A stretch of DNA of 64,000 bases from NCBI GenBank assembly GCA_017451685.1, contig JAFTNV010000031.1, positions 62,001-126,000 on the forward strand. The letters are read 5' to 3'. The notes below the pieces were generated by a model, which saw nothing but the letters and a program-made list of their open reading frames with translations, was not told the DNA's origin and made no database searches. Below are positions 51,677 through 60,624 of the stretch, piece by piece (positions within the stretch are counted from its first letter, which is position 1; the number at the start of each line of letters is the position of its first letter). Source of the stretch: Alistipes sp. (GTDB lineage: Bacteria > Bacteroidota > Bacteroidia > Bacteroidales > Rikenellaceae). The position numbers and the translations under genes were made by a program.

Positions 51677-52663
51677 ATGATAGATAAATTAGAACAGCTT
51701 GTAACACGATACCGAGAGTTGGGTATTGACAACCAGATAGACTACGACAAGTTCTATCTGTACTCTTTGATTACCCATTCAACGGCCATTGAGGGCTCAA
51801 CAATTACCGAGTTAGAAAATCAAATAATGTTCGACCACGGTGTTAGTCTTAAAGGCAAAAGCATTGAGGAGCAGAGCATGAACCTTGATTTGAAGGTTGC
51901 ATACGAGAAGGCTATTGAACTTGCTGAGCAACACGAGTCCATCACGGTAGATATGCTCATTTCGCTCTCGGCACTTGTGATGAAGAACACCGGTAAGGAG
52001 TATAAAACCGCCCTTGGTGACTTCTCCTCGGCTCGTGGTGAATTGCGCCTGCTTAATGTTACAGCAGGTGTTGGAGGACGGTCGTATATGAATTATAGCA
52101 AGGTGCCTACGAAGTTGGCCGAATTTTGCGAACAACTGAATGCTGAGCGAGCAAGAGCGGCTGCAATGTCGGTTGATGAGCTATATCGAGTGACCTTCGA
52201 TGCCCATTACAATTTGGTAACTATTCACCCTTGGGCTGATGGTAATGGTAGAATGGCTCGCTTGGTGATGAATATGCTGCAATTTGAGTTTGGACTGATA
52301 CCTACGAAAATTCTCGAAGAGGACAAAGAGGAGTATATCAAGGCGTTGGTGGCAACACGCGAGGATGATAATCTCGATGTTTTCAGGGCCTTTATGACCT
52401 CTATGATGGAACACAACCTGCGGAATGAGATGGCTGTCTATATGGAGTCTATAGGCGAAAAGGATGAGAAAGTAAAGCCGCAAAAAAGTAGAGATAAGAT
52501 CGTTGCATTTCTATCCAAGGATGATAGGTTGAGTGCTGTGGCTCTTGCCCAGATGATTGGCATTTCATCGAAAGCCGTTGAGAAGCACCTCGCCAGCCTT
52601 AAGGCCGATGGCATCATTGAGCGTATCGGTTCGGCTAAGGGTGGTTATTGGCGCGTGAAGTAA
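51677..52663 (+). CDS. Fic-family protein with inhibitory motif and winged-helix tail
   Basis: Fic enzyme of 328 aa that should AMPylate or otherwise modify a target protein. The N-terminal inhibitory motif STAIEG (Ser35 to Gly40) fits the (S/T)xxxE(G/N) class that keeps such enzymes off. The catalytic motif is HPWADGNGR (His184; Phe replaced by Trp). The C-terminal about 70 residues (IVAFLSKDDRLSAVALAQMIG, then KAVEKHLASLKADGIIERIG) form a winged helix-turn-helix. Lower G+C than the flanking genes suggests acquisition. The DNA-binding tail and iterated operator just upstream suggest autoregulation. Target unknown. Confidence 0.88.
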   Translation: MIDKLEQLVTRYRELGIDNQIDYDKFYLYSLITHSTAIEGSTITELENQIMFDHGVSLKGKSIEEQSMNLDLKVAYEKAIELAEQHESITVDMLISLSALVMKNTGKEYKTALGDFSSARGELRLLNVTAGVGGRSYMNYSKVPTKLAEFCEQLNAERARAAAMSVDELYRVTFDAHYNLVTIHPWADGNGRMARLVMNMLQFEFGLIPTKILEEDKEEYIKALVATREDDNLDVFRAFMTSMMEHNLRNEMAVYMESIGEKDEKVKPQKSRDKIVAFLSKDDRLSAVALAQMIGISSKAVEKHLASLKADGIIERIGSAKGGYWRVK

Positions 52664-52699
52664 ACTTCTCCTTAAGTTGTAAAAATCATAGCCTATATG

Positions 52700-52730
52700 C
52701 TTGTTTTCTTAGAAAAAATGACTACTTTTG
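52700..52730 (+). promoter_or_regulatory. Promoter of nhaD
   Basis: CTTG (52700-52703), 19 bp, TACTTTTG (52723-52730), one mismatch in the -33 box, 44 bp before the nhaD ATG. Confidence 0.6.
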
Positions 52731-52773
52731 TGACTAAGTAAAACATATTTGTGAATATAAAAAGATTAGGCCT

Positions 52774-54147
52774 ATGTTTTTTTACTACTTAATGCCCGTG
52801 ATTTTTATCCTCGGAATCTTGGCTATCGCCTTCGAGGATGTGATTAAGATTAACAAGGCGGCCACGGCTGTGGGTATGTCCATCCTGCTGTGGGTCATAT
52901 TCTTGCTCAATGCCGAGCAGTTCTTTGAGCTCGCCCCGCACGCCAACCTCGACATCCTTCGCGCTACCTTCCCCGCGCTGGGCGATGTTCCGTCGAGCGA
53001 GTTGGCCTTTGAGTTTATCGAGTTTAAGCTTATGCACGGCCTCGGCGATGTGGCTACGACGCTCTTCTTCGTCCTTGGCTCTATGGCCATCATCGACATT
53101 GTCGACACACACGGTGGCTTTGGTATTATCTCGCAGTCGATACGCGCGGGACGTCTGCGCAAGCTCCTCTGGACACTCTGCGCCCTGACCTTTGTGATGT
53201 CGATACTTCTGGGCAACCTCGCCACCGTTATCGTTATGATCGCCATTGCCCGCAAGCTCGTTCCCGAGCGCGATAAGCGACTGTTGTTCAGCTCGATGAT
53301 TATTGTTGCTGCGAATGCCGGTGGTAGCTGCTCGCCTATTGGCGATGTCACCTCGCTGCTGCTTTGGACGGGCGGTAACCTTACTGCCGCGCACCAGATA
53401 AGCTCACTTATTCTCCCCTCTATGACGATGCTCCTTGTGCCGCTTGTGTGCGCTACGTTTATGCTCCCGAAGGAGGCTGTGGCTACGCCCGTTGTGGCTG
53501 ACGATGCGGCGCAGCCTAACGTGAGCCCCACGATGCGTAAGAGGGTGCTATATGTGGGCCTCGGCTCGTTGGCATTAGTGCCTGTGTTGCAGACGCTTAT
53601 CCAGTTGCCTCCGTTTATGGGCGTGCTGCTCGGCCTCGTGGCTCTCTGGGCTATTACCGACCGTAAGTATGCCGACGCGGAGGATGAGGCAACGCAGAAT
53701 CTGCGCGTACACCGCTCGTTTGCGCGTGTCGATGTTAGTACGGTATTCTTCTTCCTCGGCATTCTTATGTCCGTGCAGGCGCTTATTGTCACTGGCGAGC
53801 TCGCCATCCTTGCTAACTTCCTCAGCGATACCTTCGCCAATCCCGATATGATTGCCATCGCGCTGGGTGTGCTGTCGTCGTTCCTCGACAATGTGGCATT
53901 GGTGTCGGCGACGATGGGTATGTATCCGCTTGCCGAGGTTGGTGTCTTTGCTGCCGATAGCTCGTTCTGGACACTTATGGCCTATAGTGCCGTGTGTGGC
54001 GGTAGCATCCTTATCATCGGCTCGGCTGCGGGCGTTACGGTTATGGGTATGGAGAAGATATCGTTTGGCTACTACCTCAAGCGCTTCACCCCCATCGTGC
54101 TCCTGGGCTTCTTTGCCGGTGTGTTGGTATATTCGCTACTGTTCTAA
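52774..54147 (+). CDS. nhaD: Na+/H+ antiporter NhaD
   Basis: Inner-membrane antiporter of the ion-transporter superfamily, 457 aa with about 12 transmembrane helices. Family features include the acidic FEFIEFKLMHGLGDVATTLFF region, the GNLATVIVM segment, NAGGSCSPIGDVTSLLLW (about 185-202) and a second repeat with SSFLDNVALVSATMGMY (about 369-385), Asp residues of which may carry ions. It is alone and ends at a strong terminator. Confidence 0.92.
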   Translation: MFFYYLMPVIFILGILAIAFEDVIKINKAATAVGMSILLWVIFLLNAEQFFELAPHANLDILRATFPALGDVPSSELAFEFIEFKLMHGLGDVATTLFFVLGSMAIIDIVDTHGGFGIISQSIRAGRLRKLLWTLCALTFVMSILLGNLATVIVMIAIARKLVPERDKRLLFSSMIIVAANAGGSCSPIGDVTSLLLWTGGNLTAAHQISSLILPSMTMLLVPLVCATFMLPKEAVATPVVADDAAQPNVSPTMRKRVLYVGLGSLALVPVLQTLIQLPPFMGVLLGLVALWAITDRKYADAEDEATQNLRVHRSFARVDVSTVFFFLGILMSVQALIVTGELAILANFLSDTFANPDMIAIALGVLSSFLDNVALVSATMGMYPLAEVGVFAADSSFWTLMAYSAVCGGSILIIGSAAGVTVMGMEKISFGYYLKRFTPIVLLGFFAGVLVYSLLF

Positions 54148-54160
54148 TGGCGTTAGATAC

Positions 54161-54202
54161 AAGCAAAATAGGCTGCCTATGGGCAGCCTATTTTGCTTGT
54201 AT
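54161..54202. terminator. Bidirectional terminator between nhaD and clpX
   Basis: ACAAGCAAAATAGGCTGCC and GGCAGCCTATTTTGCTTGT form a 19-bp perfect stem over a very short loop. A/T-rich arms allow action in both directions. Confidence 0.9.
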
Positions 54203-54211
54203 AGCTGTGCG

Positions 54212-55483
54212 TTACGCCGCCTTGTCGATTTTCGACTTGGCATAGGCGAGCGTTACGCGGAACTCCTTAGCATCGCCCTCGGGCATATCGAACATAACAT
54301 CCATCATTATCGCCTCGCAGATGGAGCGCAAGCCTCGTGCTCCGAGCTTGAACTCGATAGCCTTATCGACGATATAGTCGAGGACATCGTCGTCGAACGT
54401 GAGCTTTATATCGTCCAAGGCCATAAGGGTCTCATACTGACGTATGATTGAGTTCTTAGGCTCGGTGAGTATCGAGCGCAGTGCCGCACGCTCCAAGGGC
54501 TCCATATAGGTGAGCACCGGAAGGCGGCCTATAAGCTCGGGGATAAGGCCGAAGGAGCGCAAATCCTGAGGCTGGATATAGCTCATTATGTTACTCTCGT
54601 CGATACGCTTGCGTGTCTGTGTGCCATAGCCTATGGCATTGGTATTTAGGCGCATAGCAATCTTCTTCTCGATGCCGTCGAAGGCGCCACCGCAGATGAA
54701 CAATATGTTCGACGTGTCGACCTGAATATACTTCTGGTCGGGGTGCTTACGGCCACCCTGCGGCGGTACGTTTACCACCGTGCCCTCGAGAATCTTGAGC
54801 AGGGCCTGCTGCACACCCTCGCCCGAGACATCGCGCGTGATCGAGGGGTTGTCGCCCTTGCGCGCAATCTTATCTATCTCGTCGATGAAGATGATGCCGC
54901 GCTCGGCAGCCTCCACGTCGTAGTCGGCAGCCTGCAGGAGGCGCGAGAGTATGCTCTCGACATCCTCGCCCACATATCCTGCCTGTGTTAGTGCCGTGGC
55001 ATCGACGATAGAGAAGGGCACGTGCAGAAGGCGTGCTATGGTGCGCGCCATAAGCGTCTTACCCGTACCCGTGGGGCCCACAAGCACGATGTTCGACTTG
55101 TCGAGCTCCACATCCTCGGTCTTACCCTTGGCAAGCAATCTCTTATAGTGGTTGTACACTGCCACCGACATATAGCGCTTTGCGGCATCCTGACCTATGA
55201 CATAGTCGTCGAGGAACCTCTTAATACTATCGGGGCGCATAAGGTCGGCCTTCGTCAGCGGCTTAAACTTAGATGCCGCCTTGCCACCCTTAGCCTTGGC
55301 ATTCGCCGCCCCCGCCACGATGCCGTGCTCGACGAGGAGCTCGTAGCCGTGCTCCACGCACGACGAGCATATCGACGAGCCATCGGCGCCGTTGAACATC
55401 AAGGGAACCTCCTCGGCCGAGGCGCCGCAGAACGAGCAGTGAGCACCCTTATGGTCTGTTGTCTTTCGTGATTTCTGTGTCAT
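54212..55483 (-). CDS. clpX: ATP-dependent Clp protease ATPase subunit ClpX
   Basis: AAA+ unfoldase that feeds substrates to ClpP. The N-terminal zinc finger has Cys16, 19, 39 and 42. Walker A is GPTGTGKT (about 131-138), Walker [11 protein letters not shown] (about 195-204), and sensor 2 is near the [11 protein letters not shown] segment. The ClpP-docking loop reads IGYG in place of the IGF tripeptide of E. coli, a variant that I recall in related genomes. At 423 aa it is normal. It is 21 bp after clpP. Confidence 0.97.
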   Translation of the reverse strand: MTQKSRKTTDHKGAHCSFCGASAEEVPLMFNGADGSSICSSCVEHGYELLVEHGIVAGAANAKAKGGKAASKFKPLTKADLMRPDSIKRFLDDYVIGQDAAKRYMSVAVYNHYKRLLAKGKTEDVELDKSNIVLVGPTGTGKTLMARTIARLLHVPFSIVDATALTQAGYVGEDVESILSRLLQAADYDVEAAERGIIFIDEIDKIARKGDNPSITRDVSGEGVQQALLKILEGTVVNVPPQGGRKHPDQKYIQVDTSNILFICGGAFDGIEKKIAMRLNTNAIGYGTQTRKRIDESNIMSYIQPQDLRSFGLIPELIGRLPVLTYMEPLERAALRSILTEPKNSIIRQYETLMALDDIKLTFDDDVLDYIVDKAIEFKLGARGLRSICEAIMMDVMFDMPEGDAKEFRVTLAYAKSKIDKAA

Positions 55484-55504
55484 CTGTAACCCTGTCGTTT
55501 GATG

Positions 55505-56170
55505 TTACTCTCTCTTTGTGAGCACGTTGTCGATAAGGCCATACTCCTTGGCCTCGGCTGCCGTGAGCCAGTAGTCACGGTCGGCATCGGCCTCGATCTT
55601 GGCGATGTCTACGCCCGAGTGGTGGGCGAGAATCTCGTACAACTCACGCTTGGTCTTGGCTATCTCGCGTGCCGTAATCTCGATGTCTGAGGCCTGACCC
55701 TGAGCGCCACCCAGAGGCTGGTGTATCATCACGCGCGAGTGGGGCAGTGCCGCACGCTTGCCCGCAGCACCGGCCGTGAGGAGCACAGCACCCATAGAGG
55801 CCGCCATGCCCGCGCATGTCGTCGCCACATCGGGTCGTATGAGCTGCATGGTGTCGTAGATGCCCAAGCCCGCAGATACCGAGCCGCCCGGAGAGTTGAT
55901 ATATAGCTGAATATCCTTGTCGGCAGCCACCGACTCGAGGAATAGGAGCTGTGCCTGTATGATGTTGGCAGCATCGTCGTAGATGGGTGCACCGAGGAAG
56001 ATGATGCGATCCATCATCAGGCGCGAGAATACATCCATCGCCGCGACGTTCAGCTGGCGCTCCTCGATGATTGTGGGCGACACGTAGTTTGTGATGTCGC
56101 GACGGTAGTCGTGCATCGTCATCGAGTTGATGCCGCAGTGCAGGCGTGCAAATCTATCAAATTCGTTCAT
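55505..56170 (-). CDS. clpP: ATP-dependent Clp protease proteolytic subunit
   Basis: Serine protease forming the 14-mer chamber. From the ATG at 56170 ([10 protein letters not shown]) it has 221 aa. The catalytic triad is Ser125 (GMAASMGA), His150 (VMIHQP) and Asp199 (DRDYW), and the substrate strand INSPGGSV is present. It lies between tig and clpX in the common tig-clpP-clpX order. An upstream ATG 9 bp away is possible. Confidence 0.97.
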   Translation of the reverse strand: MNEFDRFARLHCGINSMTMHDYRRDITNYVSPTIIEERQLNVAAMDVFSRLMMDRIIFLGAPIYDDAANIIQAQLLFLESVAADKDIQLYINSPGGSVSAGLGIYDTMQLIRPDVATTCAGMAASMGAVLLTAGAAGKRAALPHSRVMIHQPLGGAQGQASDIEITAREIAKTKRELYEILAHHSGVDIAKIEADADRDYWLTAAEAKEYGLIDNVLTKRE

Positions 56171-56221
56171 TGCTAACAATTTATATGTACGCGCGCGTGT
56201 GTGCGCGTGGTGTTTATACGA

Positions 56222-56250
56222 CGATTCCCGGGCGCGAGGCTCGGGAATCG
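56222..56250. other. Hairpin in the tig-clpP spacer
   Basis: CGATTCCCG (56222-56230) and CGGGAATCG (56242-56250) form a perfect 9-bp stem over an 11-nt loop; nearer clpP an ACGCGCGC/GTGCGCGT pairing can form (about 56190-56205). There is no T run, so RNA processing or partial attenuation is more likely than full termination. Confidence 0.5.
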
Positions 56251-56319
56251 CTCATATCGTGGGGTCGTCGGTATGCATGCCAATAGCTGAGCCTGCCCTT
56301 AATCACCCCTCTCTTGTCG

Positions 56320-57648
56320 TCATGCTAACTCCTCGGCGAGCTTCGCGAAGTCGGCAGCCGATACGGCCTTCTCCGTAACCTTCACCTTGCCGCGGAGGTA
56401 CTCGACAACCTTCTCCTCGTAGAGCTTCTCGTAGATCTTCTGGAGCTGCTCCTTGTTGTCCATGATCTGCTTAGCGAAGTTCTCGAGCATATCCTCGGGT
56501 GCTGAGGGCATGCCGTACTGTGCGAACTGCATCTGTGCGAACGACATAGCCTCGGCCTTAGCCTCCTCGGCTGTCACCTTGAGGTCGCCCTCGGTGATGA
56601 AGTGCTTCTGGAGGTAGTTCCATGTGAACATCTTGATGAATGCGGGGAAGTCCTTCTCTATCTCCTCGCGTGAGAACTTACCCTCGTTGATGACATACAA
56701 CCAACGCTTCAAGAACTCCTCGGGCATCTGAAGGCCAGCCTTCTCGATGATGAAGTTACGCATCTGGTTTGCGAACATGAAGTCGCACTCGCGCTTAAGC
56801 TCGCGCTCGATCTCCTCGTCGATGAACTTGTCGAGCTCCTCCTCATTTGTCACGTTACCTGCGGGGAATGCCATCTTGAAGAACTCCTCGTTGAGCTCGG
56901 GGTCAGCAAAGCGGCGAATCTTCGTAATCTCCAACTCGAACTCGGGCTTGATGCTGTCGAGCTCCTCCTGCTTAACAGAGAGGACAGCAGCGCGCTGCTC
57001 GGGCTTCTTGTAGAGCTCGTTGATGTTTACGGTGGTCTTGTATCCCACCTTCTTGCCCTTGAATGCCTTGCGCTCCTCGTCGCTCATAGAGATGAGGCCT
57101 ACGTAAGCCTCCTCGATGCGCATGTCGCCATTGTCGAGCGTCACGTTGAGGGCCTCGTCGTTGGCTACCTTGTCAACCTCTACAAGGCGACCGTAGCGGC
57201 GGAGGTAGTTCGAGCGATACTCGGTGTGCATCTTCTTGTCTACCTTAATCTTGCTGTACGTAACCTTATCCTTGGCACTGAGCTCGAGCTCAATCTTGGG
57301 AGCCTCGCCAATCTCGAATATAAACTCGAACTCGGTGTTGTTCTCGAAGTCGAAGGCGCCCTGCTCCTCTGAGGGGATAACGTCGCCTACGTAGTCGATG
57401 TTCTCCTTCTGGAGGTACTCGAATACCGAGTTTGAAGCCACGTGGTATGACTGCTCGGCAACAGCACCCTTACCAAACATCTTCTTTACGATACCCATGG
57501 GCACCATACCGGGACGGAAGCCGGGGATGTTAGCCTTGCGCTTGTACTCGCGCAACTGCTTCTCTACGGCAGCACCATAGTCCGCCTCATTGACAACGAC
57601 CTTCAATACCGAAATGCCGCCATCGCGCTGTTCTCTTGTAATCTTCAT
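56320..57648 (-). CDS. tig: Trigger factor
   Basis: Ribosome-associated chaperone, 442 aa from the ATG at 57648 (MKITREQRDGG). The ribosome-binding N-domain carries the signature as NIPGFRPGMVPMGIVKKMFG (about 41-60). The middle domain is divergent from FKBP-type prolyl isomerases, as in other Bacteroidetes, and the helical C-domain is Lys/Glu-rich. An upstream in-frame ATG would add 29 residues and run through the promoter, so it was rejected. Confidence 0.93.
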   Translation of the reverse strand: MKITREQRDGGISVLKVVVNEADYGAAVEKQLREYKRKANIPGFRPGMVPMGIVKKMFGKGAVAEQSYHVASNSVFEYLQKENIDYVGDVIPSEEQGAFDFENNTEFEFIFEIGEAPKIELELSAKDKVTYSKIKVDKKMHTEYRSNYLRRYGRLVEVDKVANDEALNVTLDNGDMRIEEAYVGLISMSDEERKAFKGKKVGYKTTVNINELYKKPEQRAAVLSVKQEELDSIKPEFELEITKIRRFADPELNEEFFKMAFPAGNVTNEEELDKFIDEEIERELKRECDFMFANQMRNFIIEKAGLQMPEEFLKRWLYVINEGKFSREEIEKDFPAFIKMFTWNYLQKHFITEGDLKVTAEEAKAEAMSFAQMQFAQYGMPSAPEDMLENFAKQIMDNKEQLQKIYEKLYEEKVVEYLRGKVKVTEKAVSAADFAKLAEELA

Positions 57649-57704
57649 AGTCTTATATTTTTGTCTATTTGTATATCCTGCACCTATATAGATATAAAAT
57701 CGCG

Positions 57705-57736
57705 CAAAGATATATAAAAAAGTCGTAACCCGCAAA
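57705..57736 (-). promoter_or_regulatory. Promoter of tig-clpP-clpX
   Basis: TTTG (57736-57733), 20 bp, TATCTTTG (57712-57705) on the minus strand, 57 bp before the tig ATG. Both boxes match. Confidence 0.75.
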
Positions 57737-57789
57737 TTTCGCTAAAATAATTCTGCCGAGGAGAGTTTTTATGGGAGAGTGTGAGGTTT

Positions 57790-57895
57790 AGAGATTAATG
57801 AGATTAGGGAATTTAGAGAGATTAAGGACGGTTTCTATTTTCCCTAAGCTCACTAAACTCCCTAATTTCTCTAATTTCCCTAATTCCCTAATCAT
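57790..57895. repeat. Inverted repeat with TTAGGGAAATTAGAGA-type iterations
   Basis: The left arm (about 57790-57826) holds AATGA, TTAGGGAATTTAGAGAGATTA; the right arm (about 57840-57895) is its imperfect complement with one extra unit (TTCCCTAATTTCTC-type). Together they form a long stem of G/T-rich versus A/C-rich strands. No open frame lies here. Confidence 0.6.
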
Positions 57896-57916
57896 TACCA
57901 CCATTGGATAGTGATG

Positions 57917-58047
57917 TTTTTCTTAGAGAGAAGAGGTGAGATGTGGTGCATCCCAAAAGATACCACCATGGGATAGTACACACGTACAGCCCACGGTGGT
58001 TATACTTTTGGGATGTGCCGCAGATTGCCTCTTATCTCTAAGAAAAA
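57917..58047. repeat. Long palindromic element B
   Basis: Nearly the full 131 bp is self-complementary: TTTTTCTTAGAGA (57917-57929) with TCTCTAAGAAAAA (58035-58047), AGAGG with CCTCT, GGTGCATCCCAAAAG (57945-57959) with CTTTTGGGATGTGCC (58005-58019), and CCACC with GGTGG. The core ATGGGATAGTAC-N4-GTACAGCCCA (57968-57993) is the same as in element A. Confidence 0.8.
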
Positions 58048-58100
58048 AGATTGGGGAGTAGCGTCTTCACAGATAGCCCTCCCCCAAGTTAGTTAGGTTA

Positions 58101-58171
58101 ATGAGAATTTTTCGAGAACAATGGGCTAATTGGTGTGTCCATGAGAATTATTCGAGATGTGCACCCATTGT
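58101..58171. repeat. Paired direct and inverted repeats near 58.1 kb
   Basis: ATGAGAATTTTTCGAGA (58101-58117) and ATGAGAATTATTCGAGA (58141-58157) repeat 40 bp apart. ACAATGGG (58118-58125) and CCCATTGT (58164-58171) are inverted. The 57.74-58.34 kb spacer contains these repeats and no gene that I can see. Confidence 0.55.
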
Positions 58172-58342
58172 CTCCTGTTTGCAGTGCAAAGGTAAAGATA
58201 ATTTTTATATGCGCCAAATAATTTTTCAATAAATTTTCATTTTTTTATTGCGCTATGCGGTAAAATATACCATATATGTAATATCTATGCACTTGTGTTG
58301 CAATATTATGTAATCCATGGATTTGTCCTAAAAGGGGCATGG

Positions 58343-59323
58343 CTATAGTAGAGCAACTATTGCGGTGAGTATGAAGAGGATGTACGTTGCGACCGATAAC
58401 AGGGGGGTGATGCATACGAACAGCATCGGCAGCATGGGGACTATGACGATGCTCATCACGATGATGATGCTCGGCGAGATGTAGCCTAAGAGCATTGATG
58501 CTGTGAGCGTTACTATCGACATGAGGAGCACAAACCATACGTTACGTGCGCCACTGCCAAGCGATACACGGTTGGTGAAGTAGAGTATTATGCTTAGGAG
58601 CGCTAACGCTATCAGCGTGCCGAGGAATATCAGTCGCGGGAGCGTTATGTAACCTATTATTGAGGTGTACGATGCTGCGAGCAACGTGCCCTTGATGCCC
58701 TCGAGTGGAGCTCCGAAGTCGCCCATCATCAGCCACTCGATGTAGCAACATATAAACAGCGGAGCGAAGACTCCCACGAGCGTTATTATCGCCTCGCGCA
58801 GCGTGCCGCGCAGCAGTATTGTGAGGAGCGCCACGACCGCGACTATGGGCACGAGAACGCCGTCAACGAGGGGTAGTGTGCCTAATGCCAACATCGCGGT
58901 GAAGAGGTGATGTGCCCGTATGTTGGGCCCGAAGCAGTATAGCAGACGACCTACGGCCTCGCACGCAAGCAGTGCTACGATGGATAGCATGGCATACTCG
59001 GCCGAGGGTATCAGTGCCATGAGCACTATGGCACCGAGGGATATCGCTGCGAGGGTGCCCTGGGGATAGAGCGAGGCACGTGCTGTCGCGCGCGCAAGGC
59101 GTAGTACGGCATAGACAAAGATGGGCGCTAACGCTATGATCGAGAGCACGCTGTGACGTGCCGCGAAGTGCCTGATGAGCGCACCGAGTGGTGCAGCGTT
59201 TGTTGCGACATCTGTCTCGATGGGGATATGCGATATGCCCGTTGCTATGGTTGTTACGATAGCAAAGAGCAGGAGCGTTGCAAACCCCTCGAAAAACTTG
59301 TGTCGCGTAATGTCGAGTATCAT
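58343..59323 (-). CDS. Polytopic membrane protein, DUF6427-like
   Basis: Very hydrophobic protein of 326 aa with about nine or ten transmembrane helices; only short loops. It resembles the DUF6427 group of Bacteroidetes inner-membrane proteins, with that assignment uncertain. No catalytic motif is visible. It is alone, downstream of a perfect promoter that sits almost on top of its ATG. Confidence 0.6.
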   Translation of the reverse strand: MILDITRHKFFEGFATLLLFAIVTTIATGISHIPIETDVATNAAPLGALIRHFAARHSVLSIIALAPIFVYAVLRLARATARASLYPQGTLAAISLGAIVLMALIPSAEYAMLSIVALLACEAVGRLLYCFGPNIRAHHLFTAMLALGTLPLVDGVLVPIVAVVALLTILLRGTLREAIITLVGVFAPLFICCYIEWLMMGDFGAPLEGIKGTLLAASYTSIIGYITLPRLIFLGTLIALALLSIILYFTNRVSLGSGARNVWFVLLMSIVTLTASMLLGYISPSIIIVMSIVIVPMLPMLFVCITPLLSVATYILFILTAIVALL

Positions 59324-59330
59324 ACCACGG

Positions 59331-59361
59331 CAAAGATAGTAAAGAATTGGCGTAATGCAAA
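59331..59361 (-). promoter_or_regulatory. Promoter giving an apparently leaderless mRNA
   Basis: TTTG (59361-59358), exactly 19 bp, TATCTTTG (59338-59331) on the minus strand. The ATG at 59323 follows only 7 bp after the -7 box, so transcription would begin at or a few bases before the start codon. The 59362-59633 remainder of this spacer is A/T-rich and shows no gene. Confidence 0.75.
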
Positions 59362-59633
59362 AATGACCTCAGTTGTGGCCACGCTCACTAATGCGTCATA
59401 TAGGCAATATTTGTTCTAAATGCGAAATTTGCGATTTTTGAAGTTCGTGCCTAACCTCGAAAAATGGGTCAAAAATCGTAATGCGCACAAATACAATGAG
59501 ATAACTATTTTGTCATAAACGCGGTATTATAATTTTGAAAATAGAATAAGAAAATTCTATCGCAAAATCGTAAGTTTTCAACAATTCAGCACGAAAAAAG
59601 TCCCTATATATATTGTAAGTCAGAAAAAATGCG

Positions 59634-59641
59634 TATCTTTG
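59634..59641 (+). promoter_or_regulatory. -7 promoter element of the rpsL operon
   Basis: TATCTTTG fully matches TAnnTTTG; ATTG (59612-59615), 18 bp upstream, is a near -33 match. The ATG of rpsL is 67 bp downstream. Confidence 0.65.
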
Positions 59642-59708
59642 CGGGCAATTTCTCGCAAAAGGGAATTGAAACAGTTAACAAAAATTTAAAGGACAAAAAG
59701 TTTTAGAA

Positions 59709-60092
59709 ATGCCAACTATTCAACAGTTAGTAAGAAACGGTCGAGTAAGCGCGGTAGACAAGAGTAAGTCACCCGCCCTCGCAGCGTGTCCTCAGCGCCG
59801 TGGAGTATGTACTCGTGTGTACACCACTACTCCCAAGAAGCCTAACTCGGCTATGCGTAAGGTTGCACGTGTAAGATTGACTAATGGCAAGGAGGTCAAC
59901 GCCTACATCCCCGGCGAGGGCCACAACTTGCAGGAGCACTCAATCGTGCTCGTTCGTGGTGGTCGTGTTAAGGACCTCCCCGGTGTACGTTACCACTTGG
60001 TACGTGGTGCCCTCGATTCAGCAGGTGTTGACGGTCGTCGTCAGCGTCGCTCGAAGTATGGTGCTAAGCGTCCTAAGGCAGGTAAGAAGTAA
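59709..60092 (+). CDS. rpsL: 30S ribosomal protein S12
   Basis: Decoding-centre protein, 127 aa. The conserved [22 protein letters not shown] segment (about 28-49) with the Lys of streptomycin-resistance interest and the [10 protein letters not shown] loop are intact. First gene of the str operon rpsL-rpsG-fusA, here continuing into S10-operon genes. Confidence 0.98.
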   Translation: MPTIQQLVRNGRVSAVDKSKSPALAACPQRRGVCTRVYTTTPKKPNSAMRKVARVRLTNGKEVNAYIPGEGHNLQEHSIVLVRGGRVKDLPGVRYHLVRGALDSAGVDGRRQRRSKYGAKRPKAGKK

Positions 60093-60132
60093 TCAGATTA
60101 AGAAATTGTATTTATTAAATTAGCAAGCAACA

Positions 60133-60609
60133 ATGAGAAAAGCTAAGCCAAGAAAGCGAATTCTACTTCCGGATCCGAAGTTCAACGACGTGGAGGTTAC
60201 ACGTTTCGTGAACAATCTTATGCTGGATGGTAAGAAGAGTATTGCTTACACTATCTTCTATGATTCATTGGAGTTGGTAGGCAAGAAGATGAAGGATGCT
60301 GATAAATCTCCTCTGGAGGTCTGGAAACAGGCTCTTGAGAATATCACACCTCAGGTCGAAGTAAAGTCAAAGCGTATCGGTGGTGCGACATTCCAGGTTC
60401 CCACGGAGGTTCGTCCCGAGCGCAAAGTTTCGATTTCAATGAAAAACCTTGTCCTTTATTCACGTAAGCGTTCGGGCAAGTCAATGGCAGAGAAACTCTC
60501 AGCAGAGATAGTAGATGCCTACAACCAGCAGGGTGCCGCCTTCAAGCGTAAGGAGGAGATGCACCGTATGGCTGAGGCTAACAAGGCATTTGCACACTTC
60601 AGATTCTAA
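60133..60609 (+). CDS. rpsG: 30S ribosomal protein S7
   Basis: Primary 16S 3'-domain binder, 158 aa, with the N-terminal [18 protein letters not shown] segment, [19 protein letters not shown] and the C-terminal AFAHFRF ending. It lies 40 bp after rpsL and 15 bp before fusA. In E. coli S7 represses this operon; no comparable hairpin was seen in the short spacers here. Confidence 0.98.
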   Translation: MRKAKPRKRILLPDPKFNDVEVTRFVNNLMLDGKKSIAYTIFYDSLELVGKKMKDADKSPLEVWKQALENITPQVEVKSKRIGGATFQVPTEVRPERKVSISMKNLVLYSRKRSGKSMAEKLSAEIVDAYNQQGAAFKRKEEMHRMAEANKAFAHFRF

Positions 60610-60624
60610 AACAGGTAGACCAAG

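Noticed and set aside
52785..53891. 368-codon minus-strand frame inside nhaD
   Set aside because: Reverse of a hydrophobic transporter gene; not a plausible protein.
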